Origin: Hofstenia miamia
Taxonomy: Eukaryota > Xenacoelomorpha > Acoela
Direction: 5' to 3'
NCBI GenBank assembly: GCA_004352715.1
Contig: SCFE01000046.1
Coordinates: 1,450,233 to 1,514,232, forward strand
Length of the DNA stretch: 64,000 nt
Each line of letters opens with the position of its first letter. Within the stretch, counting starts at the first letter, position 1. Made by a program: the position numbers and the translations under genes. Below the pieces are notes generated by a model that did no database searches, was not told where the DNA came from, and was given only the letters and a program-made list of their open reading frames with translations. Shown piece after piece: positions 13,640 to 26,800 of the stretch.

Positions 13640-13865
13640 TGGAATAATTTGCATAGAAGATCTTTATTGTATTAATTTAATATGATTTAACTGTATTTGT
13701 AAGTAAGTGTATTTTGTTTGCTTAGCTTGTAAATTGAATGTTAATGTATTTGCATTTTGAATATTTGTAAATATCGTGTATGAGTATTGTAATATTTTGT
13801 TGTTACTTTTTATTGTGGAAATTTATACAATAGGGGAAATAAGGTCTTTATTTATTTATTTAAAA
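13640..13865 (+). mobile_element. Possible LINE 3' end with (ATTT)n tail
   Basis: A T/G-rich 200-bp tract ends with AATAAGGTCTTTATTTATTT and a short (TTTA)n run. This arrangement, a UTR-like segment closing on a short tandem tail, is common for non-LTR retrotransposons of the CR1/jockey type. No coding sequence from the element is recognisable upstream, so the call rests on the tail alone. Confidence 0.3.
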
Positions 13866-15303
13866 GGTTGCATGGAAATAGCTTCAAATATATTGTTTTC
13901 AAATTTGGCAAAAAAAATTTGCTAGCACATTAGCCTGCAGTTCATTTATTTTCTGCCTGGCCCACAATCCGCAGGATATCCCTGAGTGCATAAGTTTATT
14001 ACCACAACGAGTTTCCTGCAAATATTAAAGAAGTCTTTAATGGATATCAAAGTGAGGCATACGAAACATTAAATCGTGATACATTTTGTAGTAAATATAT
14101 AATAATTGCAGTTTTCTGATAGTCATTTAAAGCCAGGTATAGCTTTGGAAAGAATGTCTTTTATGAACTGCAAGCAATAGCAGAATTTACAAAAAAGAAT
14201 ATATTTGGAAATGTTTTCAAAAATTCAATGCTTGAAAACAGAATTTGATCATATTTTTATCAAAACTTATCATGGTGTACTATAAGGCTTATGCTATTTT
14301 TATTGTAAGAGCATGGACTTAGCTCTCATCAATTGTAAGCGATGTAAAGCTAGATCTTAGTATGAAGTGGTACTTTCGTTAATACAATAAACAGTTAAAC
14401 TTCTTCACCGCTTTTGATAATCGATGTGTTTACGTAATATACTGCCAGCAAGGTGTGAAATTTATGCATATAGGTCATTCAAATTATGTCGCAGTAGTAG
14501 TAAATCCCACATATATACGATGCAAAGATTGACCAGGTTTGCGATGCTTTTGGATAGTAAATGTTATGGCATCATCTGAAAAGGCTTAGTAAGAACGTGT
14601 TGGCAGAGTTTATGAGTTAGCATTAAGTCCAAATTGGAATCGGTAAAAAATTATGATAAATTTTAATCTATGGTAAAATAATGCATCCAATGAGTTATGA
14701 AAAATTATTTAACATTGAGTTCCCATGCAATAAATCTGAATTGACATTGTTGTATTTTTGAATTTTTCAATTAAGAAATAGAGAAGGAATGTATTTAAGC
14801 CGTATTTTGATATTAATAAAGTTATTGTAATAATTTTTCATAGCCGACTGGCACAATTATTTTTCTAATTGAAAATACTTAATAACTCCTAATACCTCTT
14901 GAATCAGAAGTCCAGATTCACATAGTTTCAATTTGATTGTAATACAGCCTGTACGTCTGACGAGTCAGAATCATACTGCAATGTTTAATCAAATAAAGAG
15001 AAACTTGATTAAATATACTCTTTATTATTAAGCACAAACAATTACGGAAAGTTCGTCATCAATTCAGACCTTTAATAATTTAACGAAATATTTTGCGATA
15101 GATCAACTTATTGACTGTGGAGAAATATGCTGACGTCATACATCAAAGATTTCTCTCAATTGCGTACAAACTTATCTATTGTCAAGTCTTAAATTCAAAA
15201 ATGCGTAAAATTTCTGTAAATTCAACCCTAATAGTCACTTAATCATACTTTTGTTTTATGCAATGCACAGTCTTTGTAGGAATTAAAATGACGTCCCTAT
15301 AGG
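13866..15303. other. AT-rich non-coding stretch
   Basis: I see nothing supportable here on either strand: short frames only, no inverted ends, no array. Confidence 0.5.
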
Positions 15304-15521
15304 ATATATATATATATATATNNNNNNNNNNNNNNNNNNNNNNNNNNNNNNNNNNNNNNNNNNNNNNNNNNNNNNNNNNNNNNNNNNNNNNNNNNNNNNN
15401 NNNNNNNNNNNNNNNNNNNNNNNNNNNNNNNNNNNNNNNNNNNNNNNNNNNNNNNNNNNNNNNNNNNNNNNNNNNNNNNNNNNNNNNNNNNNNNNNNNNN
15501 NNNNNNNNNNNNNNNNNNNNN

Positions 15522-15551
<30 letters not shown>
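15304..15551. repeat. (TA)n microsatellite containing a 200-N gap
   Basis: TA repeats flank both sides of the gap at 15322-15521, so the gap is most likely more of the same microsatellite. Confidence 0.9.
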
Positions 15552-15552
<1 letters not shown>

Positions 15553-15554
<2 letters not shown>

Positions 15555-15645
15555 GTTTTGGATCTGGTCCGGTTTAACCGGTCAGGTAAAAACAGGTTAA
15601 ACCGGGCTGGTTAATCTGCAGAAGCCGGTTAATCAGGTGAAAATC
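15553..15645. repeat. Degenerate CCGGTTAA-type array
   Basis: Repeated words on both strands (TCCGGTTTAACCGGTCAGG, AGGTTAAACCGGGCTGGTTAA, GCCGGTTAATCAGG) make a G/C-rich island in AT-rich DNA. It has the texture of the bodies of the hAT-type miniature elements at 22594 and 34780, but neither end is visible; the left side is in the microsatellite and gap. Confidence 0.5.
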
Positions 15646-16023
15646 TAATTAAGTAGTTCTATACTTGATTTTCAAAGTGTATTAATTAATGATTTCGGCA
15701 TTACAAATTAATAGAAATTGTGGGAAAGGGGGCAAAAATTTCCATTGTTCTAATTCTAATTCTATAATATATATTTTTGCCTTAAAATTACAGAATTGCA
15801 ATAACGCGCGGAATATTTTCGATATAATCAAATTTGAGGGAAAAGAATGCATAAATTCGGTTTGTTGTTGCTATATATTCTAGATTTCAGGTCATTTATA
15901 ATGCTCTAAATGTCATATTTAATCTTTTTTAAGCATAACCACATATATTATCTTCGTCAAATTTTGATAGACTACAGTCATTTTCAATAATGCCTGTTTC
16001 ATATACATCTCACATTTAACAAG

Positions 16024-16063
<40 letters not shown>

Positions 16064-16435
16064 GCAGTATAAATACATTTATATATATTTATATATATAC
16101 TGCACATAATATATATATANNNNNNNNNNNNNNNNNNNNNNNNNNNNNNNNNNNNNNNNNNNNNNNNNNNNNNNNNNNNNNNNNNNNNNNNNNNNNNNNN
16201 NNNNNNNNNNNNNNNNNNNNNNNNNNNNNNNNNNNNNNNNNNNNNNNNNNNNNNNNNNNNNNNNNNNNNNNNNNNNNNNNNNNNNNNNNNNNNNNNNNNN
16301 NNNNNNNNNNNNNNNNNNNNNNNNNNNNNNNNNNNNNNNNNNNNNNNNNNNNNNNNNNNNNNNNNNNNNNNNNNNNNNNNNNNNNNNNNNNNNNNNNNNN
16401 NNNNNNNNNNNNNNNNNNNNNNNNNNNNNNNNNNN

Positions 16436-16466
<31 letters not shown>

Positions 16467-18120
16467 TATCAATTAATTTTATGAAGTCGATTTTTAAAAA
16501 AAACAAATTTCAAAAGTACATGAAAGTCTGAATGTCTGCGCTACAACAATAAAATTAAAATTGATTCAGACAACACACAATTCATAATACTTTGTCAATA
16601 TTTCTGAACAATAAACGAGATGCATTGTAAAATGTCTAAGAAATTAGATAGATCGATTTAAAATGCAAGATATGAAACCTATCATCAGAAGATACGTCTG
16701 TAAAAATTTTTGTAAGCATTTTATAAAACTTTAGTTTATTGAATTTCATTTGTCTTCTTTTGCACAGCAAAAAAGTTGTAAAAGAAGATAATTTTTGAGG
16801 GCAAAGAATGGGTTTTCATTTCTATTAATTAGTTAATCTGTTCAAGTTCAAACTGGTGATTGAGTGCAAAAATATGGAAAAAAGTTATGATTGATTGTGT
16901 TAGATATTTGGAACATTTTATATGTCATGAAAAATGGAGTTTAATTTTATAAAAATATTGAATAAGGAAAAATTGATAAATTCACTTAAGTGGCCAATGA
17001 ACGAAAATCAGTAAAAATTACAGCGAAATATCATACTAAAATATTTGATATATTACCATATTGATTGTAGTAACAAAAATTGAAAAAAATATTCGTCAAA
17101 ATGCCATTGTTGACCAATTATTTTGCCATGATTAACGCAATGACTTGAAATTTCAGTTATAGGCTCATTTATGAGTTCCAATTTTCTCATAGTTTTTTGA
17201 GATTCATTAAAAACTAATTCAAAAATATATAAAATATCAAAAAGTCAAATTCAACGTGAAAAGTTTAGTGAATCAGTAATTTTCGTAGGAATGTAGACTA
17301 AAGTTTCAGAAATATTTGAGACTAAAATTTTGTACAAGTACTATTACATCACTAGTTTTGGTGTAAATTCCATAGGTTGAAAACTATATGAAGTGAAGTT
17401 TGAATACACAATTCAAAAACAACGTTTTATCATTGCAAAACAAAATTCTCATAAATGATGGTTTCACACTTTTGCCGTTTACTGTAGATTGCAAGTTGGA
17501 TTAAATTTGGTAGGTATTCATTAAACTTGAAATTTTCTGACCTGATATTGAGATGATATCAAGTAGAAATTTTTAATGAAATGAATATATCTGATTTGTA
17601 AATATTTACAATAACGACACCTTAAATTCTATTATAAGACTTACGTCATTTCGTGAAAGTAGGTTACATCTATTAGGCCAATTTTTTAACAAGACGACTA
17701 TTTTGAATTAACGTTAAATTACTGTCAGATTTATCTAAATTGGAACTTCGTATAATTCTATGATAAATATTTTGTTGTTACTGTATAAAATTTGCTGTTT
17801 TATTATTACAAATAAATCAAATATTAAAAACTTTCAATTAGAAATTTTGATATATTGGGTTAAACAGAAAGTGTGGTCGAATTTAAGAAGAAATCCATCA
17901 TTGAGAAGCAGACATTTACACTCTTCCAAATATAGTTGATATTAATAGCTGCGATATATAATGCGAAAAAAAATGAATCCCTTCAAGAAGACATAACCTC
18001 TTATTGTTTCTGTTAAATTTAGCATAATTGAAGATAGCATGTTTGTGAAACATAGCAAGTCCTGTGAAATATGTATAACATTGTTTTAAATATATGCAAA
18101 AAAATAGTATTCAAATTTTT
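15646..18120. other. AT-rich non-coding stretch with a gapped microsatellite
   Basis: The only structured element is a (TA)n tract with a 316-N gap at 16027-16460 (gap 16120-16435). Otherwise there are short frames only, with no recognisable domain. Confidence 0.5.
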
Positions 18121-18127
18121 TATCTGT

Positions 18128-18178
18128 TTCTCAATTTTGGTGGAGGCGCGTGCCCCCTGTGCCTTCCCGTTGGCTGCG
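18128..18178 (-). mobile_element. hAT-type element end fragment
   Basis: Read on the minus strand this begins CATAGGCGCAGCCAACGGGA, runs through AAGGCACAGGGGGCACGCGCC and enters CCACCAAAATTGAG. That parallels the left end of the complete element at 60204 (CAGTGGCGCAGCCAATGGGG, then a GTGCCACCCCCGAAATTG segment). It is probably one end of a related copy whose other end is lost or too diverged to see. Confidence 0.5.
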
Positions 18179-20129
18179 CCTATGAGTAGGGATAAGACAA
18201 TTAATTATGTAACTTTGCTGGCAGTAATATTAATTGATGTTAACACATAATTTTCAGATAGTGAATACATTTTCAATGCTGCTTTGTAACATTATTGTAA
18301 AAAATATTATAATGTGATTATAACTGAGTGCACGACATTGTAAGCTCAGATCGTGTGATCAGGGTAACCTGAGCGACGCATAGCAATGTGAGTATTTTTT
18401 TTCCTTTATCACACGAACCCTGTGTAGTTTTGTGGTTTTTTGTTGTGGGAAGTTTAAATCTTATGTACGTTTGCTGAGCACCGAAGATACTATTAATTAA
18501 GATGCTCAATCGCAACCAAAAAGGAAGATCCAAAAAAACTTATTGAAATCTGCGGTAAAAAAATTAGAGCCATGAAAACTGTAGAGCTAGGCATCTGGCA
18601 ATGCAAATATTAAATACGACAAGGCAGGGAAAGATATACCTTAGAACACTTTTATTAAAATACTGTAATATGCTCATTTACAAAATGTTGTTTTTGAGAT
18701 TGTGTCTGATGATGATATTTATTAAGAGCCTTCACAAAATAAATACTAAATATTTATACTCTAATGTTGGAATGCCTCACTTTTAAAAAACTATTTAACT
18801 AATTCAAGAAATTGCAAGGAATTTTAAACCAAGTGGTAATGCAAATGCTTCATAGCAGGTGCAATATATGTAACCTTGATTACCATAAATTACTTATAAA
18901 TAATGGAAAGTTTAATCTTAGTAATCTTAGTTAATCCGTTATTACATTACTTTTCCTTTTTGCATCAGGCTTTTAAAGCACGAGTGTTTTTTAAATGATT
19001 TATGAAAACGAATTGAAAGTCTAATGATAAAAGGAGTAACACTATCATTCTTTGTAAGATAGTATGTGTCAAGCAGCAGAAAGCATCACTTGCAGGAGAA
19101 ATTCTAACGTCAATATGTGAAATTTAATAGTATGAAATTCTTACTTAACAATAAATGAAACCTAGTTTAATATTTAATAAAAAGCCGTTTATAAAATCCG
19201 CGTTTTACTTCACCTAGGGATTTAAGAAAATTATGGAAAAGATATTTGCAAACTATTTTGAGTGAAATTAGCTAGAGATTCATTGCCTGGTGATTATTTG
19301 CGAATTAAAAATACAGTCAAGTCAAGTGTCAGACGAGAAAATATAAATCATGCATGAAATAAATAAATTCTTTATTATTGTGCTTTAGAGTGGACAGAAA
19401 TTACAACATCGATACTAGCGTGTCTACATGCACTGTACAATTGTGCTTGATAAAAACCATTTCTGGAGATTCCTCGCTTAGACCTTTGAGAAACTTAAAT
19501 TTTCTGTCATTATCCGAGTCCACGGGGTCGAACCTGATCGCAGACTACAAATATGATAAAATTAGTGTTAAATTTGAATGTAAAAATAGGGCTACATTAA
19601 TCTCCATAAGGCCACATAAACCTTATATATAGTTAGATATCACTGTTTAGCAAATGGTTAAAAAGAAATATTATATTCTTAGAGACATTAAGGGCTTGAG
19701 CTTAAGCCCGGTCTTATGTATTATAAAGCGGATCTAGAGCCCGAGGCCTATTGAACTTAGTCGGTACGCCCTCGTCAACAAAATCTTGCTTGGCCTAGCA
19801 TTTTCACTACTAAAATTATAAATGAAGTAGCACATATTCTATATCTTCAAATACCGGTATGTTGTTACTCAAATAGCAACTTCTACAGATGCATAAGCTC
19901 GGACTACTCTATTAAATATAGATACTCAATTTTGAAATAGGATGAATTGGAAATTATAATGTTGGTGTGAGAAAAAAAATTGCTCTTGAAACTTCTTAAT
20001 CTCTATTTTAAGTTAACTTCTATGAAAATGACGCTTAGCTTAAAAAATAGAATTTTCTTTTAAAATTGTCTGATTTAAATTAAATAAAACCACCTTGGTG
20101 TTAGAATTCGATAATAGATGCACAAAAAA

Positions 20130-20169
<40 letters not shown>

Positions 20170-21624
20170 TTAAATGTTTTCACGCATACGAGAAAAGCTT
20201 CTTCCCATCAATAGGATTATCATAAATCATATGCATATATATCACGCATTGCATTATTTGTTAATACCGAATAAATCAATATCTTTTGTTGAGAATAAAA
20301 TCTGCAGCATGACTTGATTCCATTAATATTGGCAATTTTATTGCATGATAGTTCACATGGCTTAAGAGTGTAAGAGTTGTGGAAAGCTGCCAAAATGAAA
20401 CTTTCAATAACATTCACATGCAAGTCCCCAACTGTATAATTAAAGCCCTATAAAGTTGAATTTTGTGGTCTAAGCTCCTTATTCAGTAGCTACGTAGACA
20501 TTAGGAATAGATTAAAATTTATTCCTTTGGGCAAAGCTATTGCTTGGGGATGACTAACACTTAACCAATCTGAAGACAGTAAATGAATAAGCAATGTTCA
20601 CATCATTTTGCTAATCCAAATATCACTTTAAAATTTGCCAAAAACCAATTGAAGTATAAACGAAATTGCCCAACTTTTTGTGGCTATTTCTCCATGTGAT
20701 GCATTTTAGGTTGCTAAATAATGTATTCTTGAATAACTATGGTATTATTAATATAATATTGATTATTTTTACATTCTCTTAAATCAAATAATGCAAAGTT
20801 GAGCTTTACGCTTCAATGATGCAGAGCAAATTAAGAGTTTCCATTTATAGTTTGTATGGCAATTTCAAAATAATTTTATTAGATAATTGGAACAAAAACC
20901 AATTTTTGGTGCAGGTTAAAAATGAATCAAATTACACTATGTCGACATCAGGTCAAAGATGACCCAATTTTTAAAATGGAAGGCTATGCAAAAAACAGTC
21001 GTTTACAGTGTAAGTTAAATCCATTTAGTTAAATAACCGAATATCAGTAGACCTAAAGACCACCGAAAAGAAATGGCTAAATTAAGGTTAATACAAGCGA
21101 TTATTCTACTTAACAACGCTGAGAAAAGTTTATCATTTTTGAAATTCTTATTAGTAAGTAGAAAATTGTTGTTATCAAAAGCACTTTCTAGTGAGTTTGT
21201 TCTAGTCTGAATATTTGGTTGACGACTTCAAACTCTGATGAATTAATATACAATTTTGATTGTCATGGGCCATGACTCATGGCCAATACATATAAAGGTT
21301 TAAGACAGAGATAAATATCTACTAGAGGATCACACTGAGCAATGAAGAAAAATGTATTAAGACAATAAAAATGTGTTTGTTCTCTTTAGTAGTCATCAAT
21401 AAGTCTGGTTCTTCTACATATATTTTCGTTCTTTCGATTGCACACTAGCTCTCCTAACATTTGAAAACAATGGAAGATATCAGCTTTTCTAAGAATTAGT
21501 TCAAATAAATGAACGGCTGGCTAATCTGATTTTACTTTCCGTAGATGTGGAATCTTAGAAATCCATCTCAGAAATTGAAATACTATCAATTTACAAGTTC
21601 AAAAATATTAAGAAATTTAATAAT
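18179..21624. other. AT-rich non-coding stretch
   Basis: No supported gene. It contains a (TA)n tract at 20132-20167 and a G/C-richer patch near 19690-19800 with AGCCCGGTC, GAGCCCGAGGCC and GGCCTAGC words that may be a decayed miniature-element body. Confidence 0.5.
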
Positions 21625-22671
21625 ATTCTGGAGTAATTGTGTATTTACATCTATAATACATAAATACAAATATTTTTTATCCAAGAAATATTTTAGATAA
21701 AAATGCAGTAGGAAACGTGGTGGTACAGTAAACGTTTGACGTGCAGTAATATTTTCCATGCAAAGACTTGAATTCCGTTATGTATAATGCATAGATATTA
21801 AATTTTGCTATTTTATGCAAAATCATTTGAAAAGACGTATGATTTGGTGTTCTTCCTTTCTGCACCTAAATTCATACTTTCGCGCTAGTGACCACACTTT
21901 TAACTATATAACCGATGCTAATGTAAGCAAAGGAACCCAAAAAATTATGCTTTAGGCTTTAGCTCCAATGTTTCATTATGTTTATGTGCGTGTATCGTGA
22001 AACATTAGTAAATGGGATACACTTCCATGTTTAGTATGAACAAATGCTATAAGAAGGTATTGGCAGTAGCAGAGGAGTAAGTGGGTCAAACCGGGTCTGG
22101 GTCTGTTTCAAATTGGGTCACAATTTTGTGTAGTTTGGTCTGGGTCTNATTCTGGAGTAATTGTGTATTTACATCTATAATACATAAATACAAATATTTT
22201 TTATCCAAAAAATATTTTAGATAAAAATGCAGTAGGAAACGTGGTGGTACAGTAAACGTTTGACGTGCAGTAATATTTTCCATGCAAAGACTTGAATTCC
22301 GTTATGTATAATGCATAGATATTAAATTTTGCTATTTTATGCAAAATCATTTGAAAAGACGTATGATTTGGTGTTCTTCCTTTCTGCACCTAAATTCATA
22401 CTTTTGCGCTAGTGACCACACTTTTAACTATATAACCGATGCTAATGTAAGCAAAGGAACCCAAAAAATTATGCTTTAGGCTTTAGCTCCAATGTTTCAT
22501 TATGTTTATGTGCGTGTATCGTGAAACATTAGTAAATGGGATACACTTCCATGTTTAGTATGAACAAATGCTATAAGAAGGTATTGGCAGTAGCAGAGGA
22601 GTAAGTGGGTCAAACCGGGTCTGGGTCTGTTTCAAATTGGGTCACAATTTTGTGTAGTTTGGTCTGGGTCT
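21625..22671 (+). repeat. Direct duplication of 0.52 kb separated by one N
   Basis: Bases 21625-22147 and 22149-22671 are near-identical copies at offset 524 with the single N (22148) at the junction; I noticed two substitutions (about 21685/22209 and 21881/22405). The first copy contains a truncated left end of the hAT-type element that is complete in the second copy. As at 2954, the N at the exact junction indicates an assembly overlap rather than a biological duplication. Confidence 0.88.
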
Positions 22672-23018
22672 GGGTCTATTAACATAATTTTGAATTGGGT
22701 CAAATTGGGTCTGGGTCAAATTAAAGCTGTATAATGTACAAGTTCTTGTATCTGTAAAATAATTATTGTCAATAAATAATTGTCACATGCATGTATAACC
22801 TTCAATTTTGTTCAGCTAAGATTTATGTTACCCATGTTTACAATAGAAGAATAGATTAGTTTTGCAATGTTATTCATGTTTGTTTATTAAATATATTAAT
22901 CAGAAACTTTTTGTGTGTAAAACTGGGACATAATTTAAATTTAATTTGAGTCTGGGTCAGCTCGGCTTTGGGTCCAAATGGGTCTGGGTCAACATTCAGT
23001 GACCCACTTACACCTCTA
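22594..23018. mobile_element. hAT-type miniature element with GGGTCT array
   Basis: The left end is CAGAGGAGTAAGTGGGTCA; the right end read inward is TAGAGGTGTAAGTGGGTCAC, matching over about 17 bp with two or three mismatches. The element is flanked by 8-bp direct repeats, GGCAGTAG (22586-22593) and TGCAGTAG (23019-23026), differing at one base. Eight-base target duplications and CAGRG-like termini are characteristic of hAT transposons. The 425-bp body carries no transposase but many GGGTCTGGGTC/GGGTCAAATT words, on the plus strand at both sides. Confidence 0.85.
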
Positions 23019-23026
23019 TGCAGTAG

Positions 23027-24680
23027 ACACCGTCATATGCTTATATATATTAATATTGGAATTTGAAAAGTAGTTTTTAACTTTTGAAAAAATTGTTATA
23101 TAACTTACCCAAAAACACTCCGTTGAGAATAGTAAGCATTATATCCATAGCATCTTTCCCAAATGCAACTGATGGTTTATGACAGTTTGTATTCTTAAAA
23201 GAAGTATTCCAAAAACTATAATTGCATATCTCCATTTTTAAATTTAATTATCACTATTGACTATTTTGCCGCGTGGTGGCTGGAATGGCAAACATTTTAT
23301 TGGTTAATTAAATCATCCAATTAAATTCGAATTATATTCATTACAAGGTTTTGATCTACTGCAGGTGTAAACAGGATTTCCTAATTAACAAATATTTGTT
23401 CAGCAATATCACTCTAATGTCAAAAAGTAACTTTTTTAATTTTATTAGAAAAGTGAAGGTTACATCAAATAATGCATATGATAAACATAAGTAAATATTG
23501 TTCAAAATTCCCAATATTCACTTCTATTAATTTTATACTAATGTCATTAAAAATTGTATACCATTAAATTCAAAGAAAAAAAGATAGAGAAATTTGAAAC
23601 CAAAACAACTAATATTGAAAACTTTCTTCTTATTTTGCTACATTTATCAAAGCTATTGTCATTTAGGTATCTTGTTGTTTGAAATTATAGTGATCAAAGT
23701 TCTGTATAAAATATTGACTAAGATGATGATACTGAACAAATACAGCCTCACATACGTTTCGCTATTTATTGTAGAATATTAATTCTAGGCAATTTATCCT
23801 GGAAAATAGCTTGGATAGACGCAAGCAATTAAAGATTTCGGTGTTCCTTGACTACCCCAATAAATTTTTCATAGCTATTGGTTCTATTTCTAGTTAGCTA
23901 ATATATCTGGAGAAAAGATTAAATGATAGTATATCTAAGCCTTTGACTTCAATAAATATTCAATAATCTGTGTTTTGTTCTTAAACTTCCTAAAACTTAA
24001 CGTTTTGCAAAGAAAAAATCCGATTTTTTTAAAAAACCTTCAAATTCTCACCATAGCTAATGTTCAGAAAATCAGGAGATATAAAGCACATGGGAGCAGC
24101 AACTAGTCTCAGCTATTTTTTCGATAGATAGACCACACAAGCCTTGTTGAAGTTCGCTGTGGGCAAAGTCAAAGTTCCAATTCGTTACCAGAAAAATCTT
24201 TGAAGTGTGAATGAAATAGGAAACACTTTTGAATTCTGTGATTATTTAATTTTTGCATAGCATTATTTTTTTCAGAATTTTATCGGAAATTATTTTTACT
24301 AGAAACGATGATTTTCAATTTGCCAAAATTTTGTTTTATTGCAGCAGAAAGTTGCAAACCAATATTCTGAATATATCTATTAGGTAAAGTACTAGTGTTA
24401 TAGATTGCATGCATTGATGCAAATATGCCGAACAGGAATCAAAATCCAACATCCTGCCAACATCCATTAAGAAAGTAAGTCATAAGACAACGAGGCATGA
24501 AAAATCACAATCAGCCGGATGAGGACCATCCTGAGGAGCCACGCTCCAATGGAACACAGCAATACCGAAAATCCATTTTGATTCAATTAATTCGCAATGA
24601 AAGACGAAAAATTACAAAAAAGGATTATAAGAATAGCCATAAACATTTATATAATTACTATTGAATCGATATTCAAGTTT
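23027..24680. other. Non-coding stretch
   Basis: AT-rich with short frames only. A less AT-rich segment near 24420-24580 contains a strong donor-like GAAAGTAAGT but no frame I can link to a known protein. Confidence 0.45.
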
Positions 24681-24698
24681 TTATATATATATATATAT

Positions 24699-24716
24699 AT
24701 ATATTAGGGTGGTCCA
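24699..24716 (+). repeat. Left terminal inverted repeat, AGGGTGGTCCA type
   Basis: ATATATTAGGGTGGTCCA, emerging from a (TA)n tract. Its exact inverse, TGGACCACCCTAATATAT, occurs at 47066-47083 running back into another (TA)n tract. The non-microsatellite core is 13 bp (24704-24716). Its position about 140 bp upstream of the transposase-like relic at 24859 suggests it is that element's left terminus. Confidence 0.7.
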
Positions 24717-24858
24717 CAAATATAAGGCAAAAATAAAGCATTCAAAGTTCGCTTCACTCCCTTTATTTTCTTGTTCCAATACATATTTCGGAATTCCAGT
24801 TTAAATTTCAGCTTAATCGAAGTGTATTTAGCAGTGGCGGACAAGCATTGAGTTCAGG

Positions 24859-26800
24859 ACCATCAAAACTCAAGGTTTGCCATCTAAGCATGACGTGCTG
24901 TTAAAATACATGTATCATCATGCAAAGTTGAATCAAACTGCTTGTGACAGTTGGAAGGCAACAGTAGAAGAGGTCTTTGGTTTCAGGAACAGGGCTTGAA
25001 TACCAACAATGATGACAAAAAAGCGATTTCAAAGCTAACGAGGTTGGTAACGAAGTACAAAGATTTCAAGAAGAATAAAAACAAGAGCAAGATAAGGGAT
25101 TCTGCCTATATGCATGAGTCTATATTCAAAATATAACTTCTTGAGCTATTTGACGTAGCACATTAGAATGCTTTTGAGATGATGACAGTTCAAGAGGATA
25201 TCAACTTCTTGATAGCAAAGAGAGAAGATATTTGATAGTAGTGTATAGCTGGTATAGATGTGGAACTTGCCTTAAAGAGAAACGCAAAAAGGAAGGAAAC
25301 GAAAAATGTGAGCTATACAGAAAAAATGAAGAGGAAAGACAGATACTACTTCAAACAACAGTGGAAAAAAGTAGCGCTAGTAATAGTGAACAGGAAGATA
25401 TTACCAGTAATAAGCCTTCGACGTTGTAGATTCGCGTAAAAGTTCTTTGTGTAAGGAAACTGATTCAGAATATGTATCCATTATGCTTCCAAAAAAACCT
25501 CACTAAATCTGTAACAGGTGCGTGCACGATTTTATAAAATTAAATAAATCACCTAAAATTATACTATTGTTTCTACAGTGTTGGATGAATCAACTTCTTC
25601 ATCAGTTCAAGATTTTGCGCTTTCACCTACTTTAACAGTACATTTACGAAGATTTAATTTACAAAAGGTCTCTAAAGAAGTGAAGATGAGTAAGATATTC
25701 CCAAGCTTCAGTGCTGTTCACTGGAATATGAAGTTGTGGGAGAACTTGGAGAACATTTGTCGGTGATCGTTAGTGGAGACTTTGTGATGAAGATATTTGA
25801 AAAGTTACTTGATGTTCCCGATATAGACTCATCGTCTGGAATTAATCAAGTTAATGGCATACTGGGCATTCTACTTGATTTGAACTTTGCAGTTTGCTTT
25901 AACACCACTTCTTCTAATGCTGGCATTTCCAATGCTGCTGCTGTTTTATTAGAACTACTTTTGAGTAGGAAATGCTTGTGTTAGAATGTCGTCATCATAC
26001 TATGGAGGTTATGCAAGATGAAGTCTGCTCTTCTATCTTTGGAAAATACACTGCCCCAGACAATCCATTGTTCAAAACTTTCAAAAACAAATGGGACTCA
26101 TTAGACAAATGGATGAGAAAACTTGTCAGGCTTCCAGAATCAATATGGTTTAACATCAGAAGGATTGAATTATTGAGCTTCTTCAAAATATTCCTAGTCG
26201 CTTCTGCTGTGATCATTATAGGGAGATTATCAATATAATGTTGGTACTTCTGGGATAGCTAAACTCTGATGTGTTGAGGAACCTGGTCCCATCCGTCGCG
26301 CAAGATGGATGTCAAGAGTACTGTACTTTGAGAAAATGCTGAGATTTTCCTATCAACTGGATTACTCAGAGGATTTCATTGAAAAGTTGAATGGACCCGC
26401 AATTTTCAACTGTCTGTTATTTCCCGTCTATGGTTTGTCTAAGTGTGCTGCTCATACTCTAGAGAACGATATTCGACTTTATATAGATCTTCATCGATTG
26501 ATACTCAGATTGCCTCGCACCTCTTGACAAATTTAAGAATCATCAATGGTGTCTTACTCCAGAAATGTTGACGCTGAATTTATTTGGAATTAATTTTTTT
26601 GCTGCTACAAAATCCGAAATGGCAAATAGATTACTTGAAGTGAAACCCTTATCATGACAAAAGCAATCTCGGATGAAGAAAGCTGAAACAAATCTTCCAG
26701 AATTCGTTATGGAGACTATCAGCCTGATCAACCTCCTAGAACAGAAACCATGGTTTATATTTCAAGCTCTCAATATTGATACAAACTAGCTTTATGAACC
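24859..26800 (+). pseudogene. Decayed transposase-like gene with RNase H-like pieces
   Basis: Broken into at least six blocks by stops and frameshifts. In order: an N-terminal block with GLPSKHDVLLKYMYHHAK; a K-rich block; a block with LLELFDVAH and EDINFLIAKRE (about 25138-25230); a charged linker; a block with AVHWNMK (about 25700); VIVSGDF and DVPDIDSSSG; CFNTTSSNAG (about 25905); LECRHHTMEV (about 25980); HYREIINIMLVLLG; IRRARWMSRVLYFEKMLRF (about 26290); and HQWCLTPEMLTLNLFG (about 26545). From memory these blocks, in this order, match a large family of uncharacterised, transposon-associated proteins common in arthropod genomes; the CFDTTxSNTG-like and CRHH motifs look hAT/RNase H-like. 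A possible intron lies at 25519-25580 (GTGCGT...TTCTACAG). It cannot make a functional product. Confidence 0.75.

Noticed and set aside
16060-16506. Open frames across the 316-N gap
   Set aside because: Same artefact: Ns plus Tyr-Ile repeats from (TA)n.
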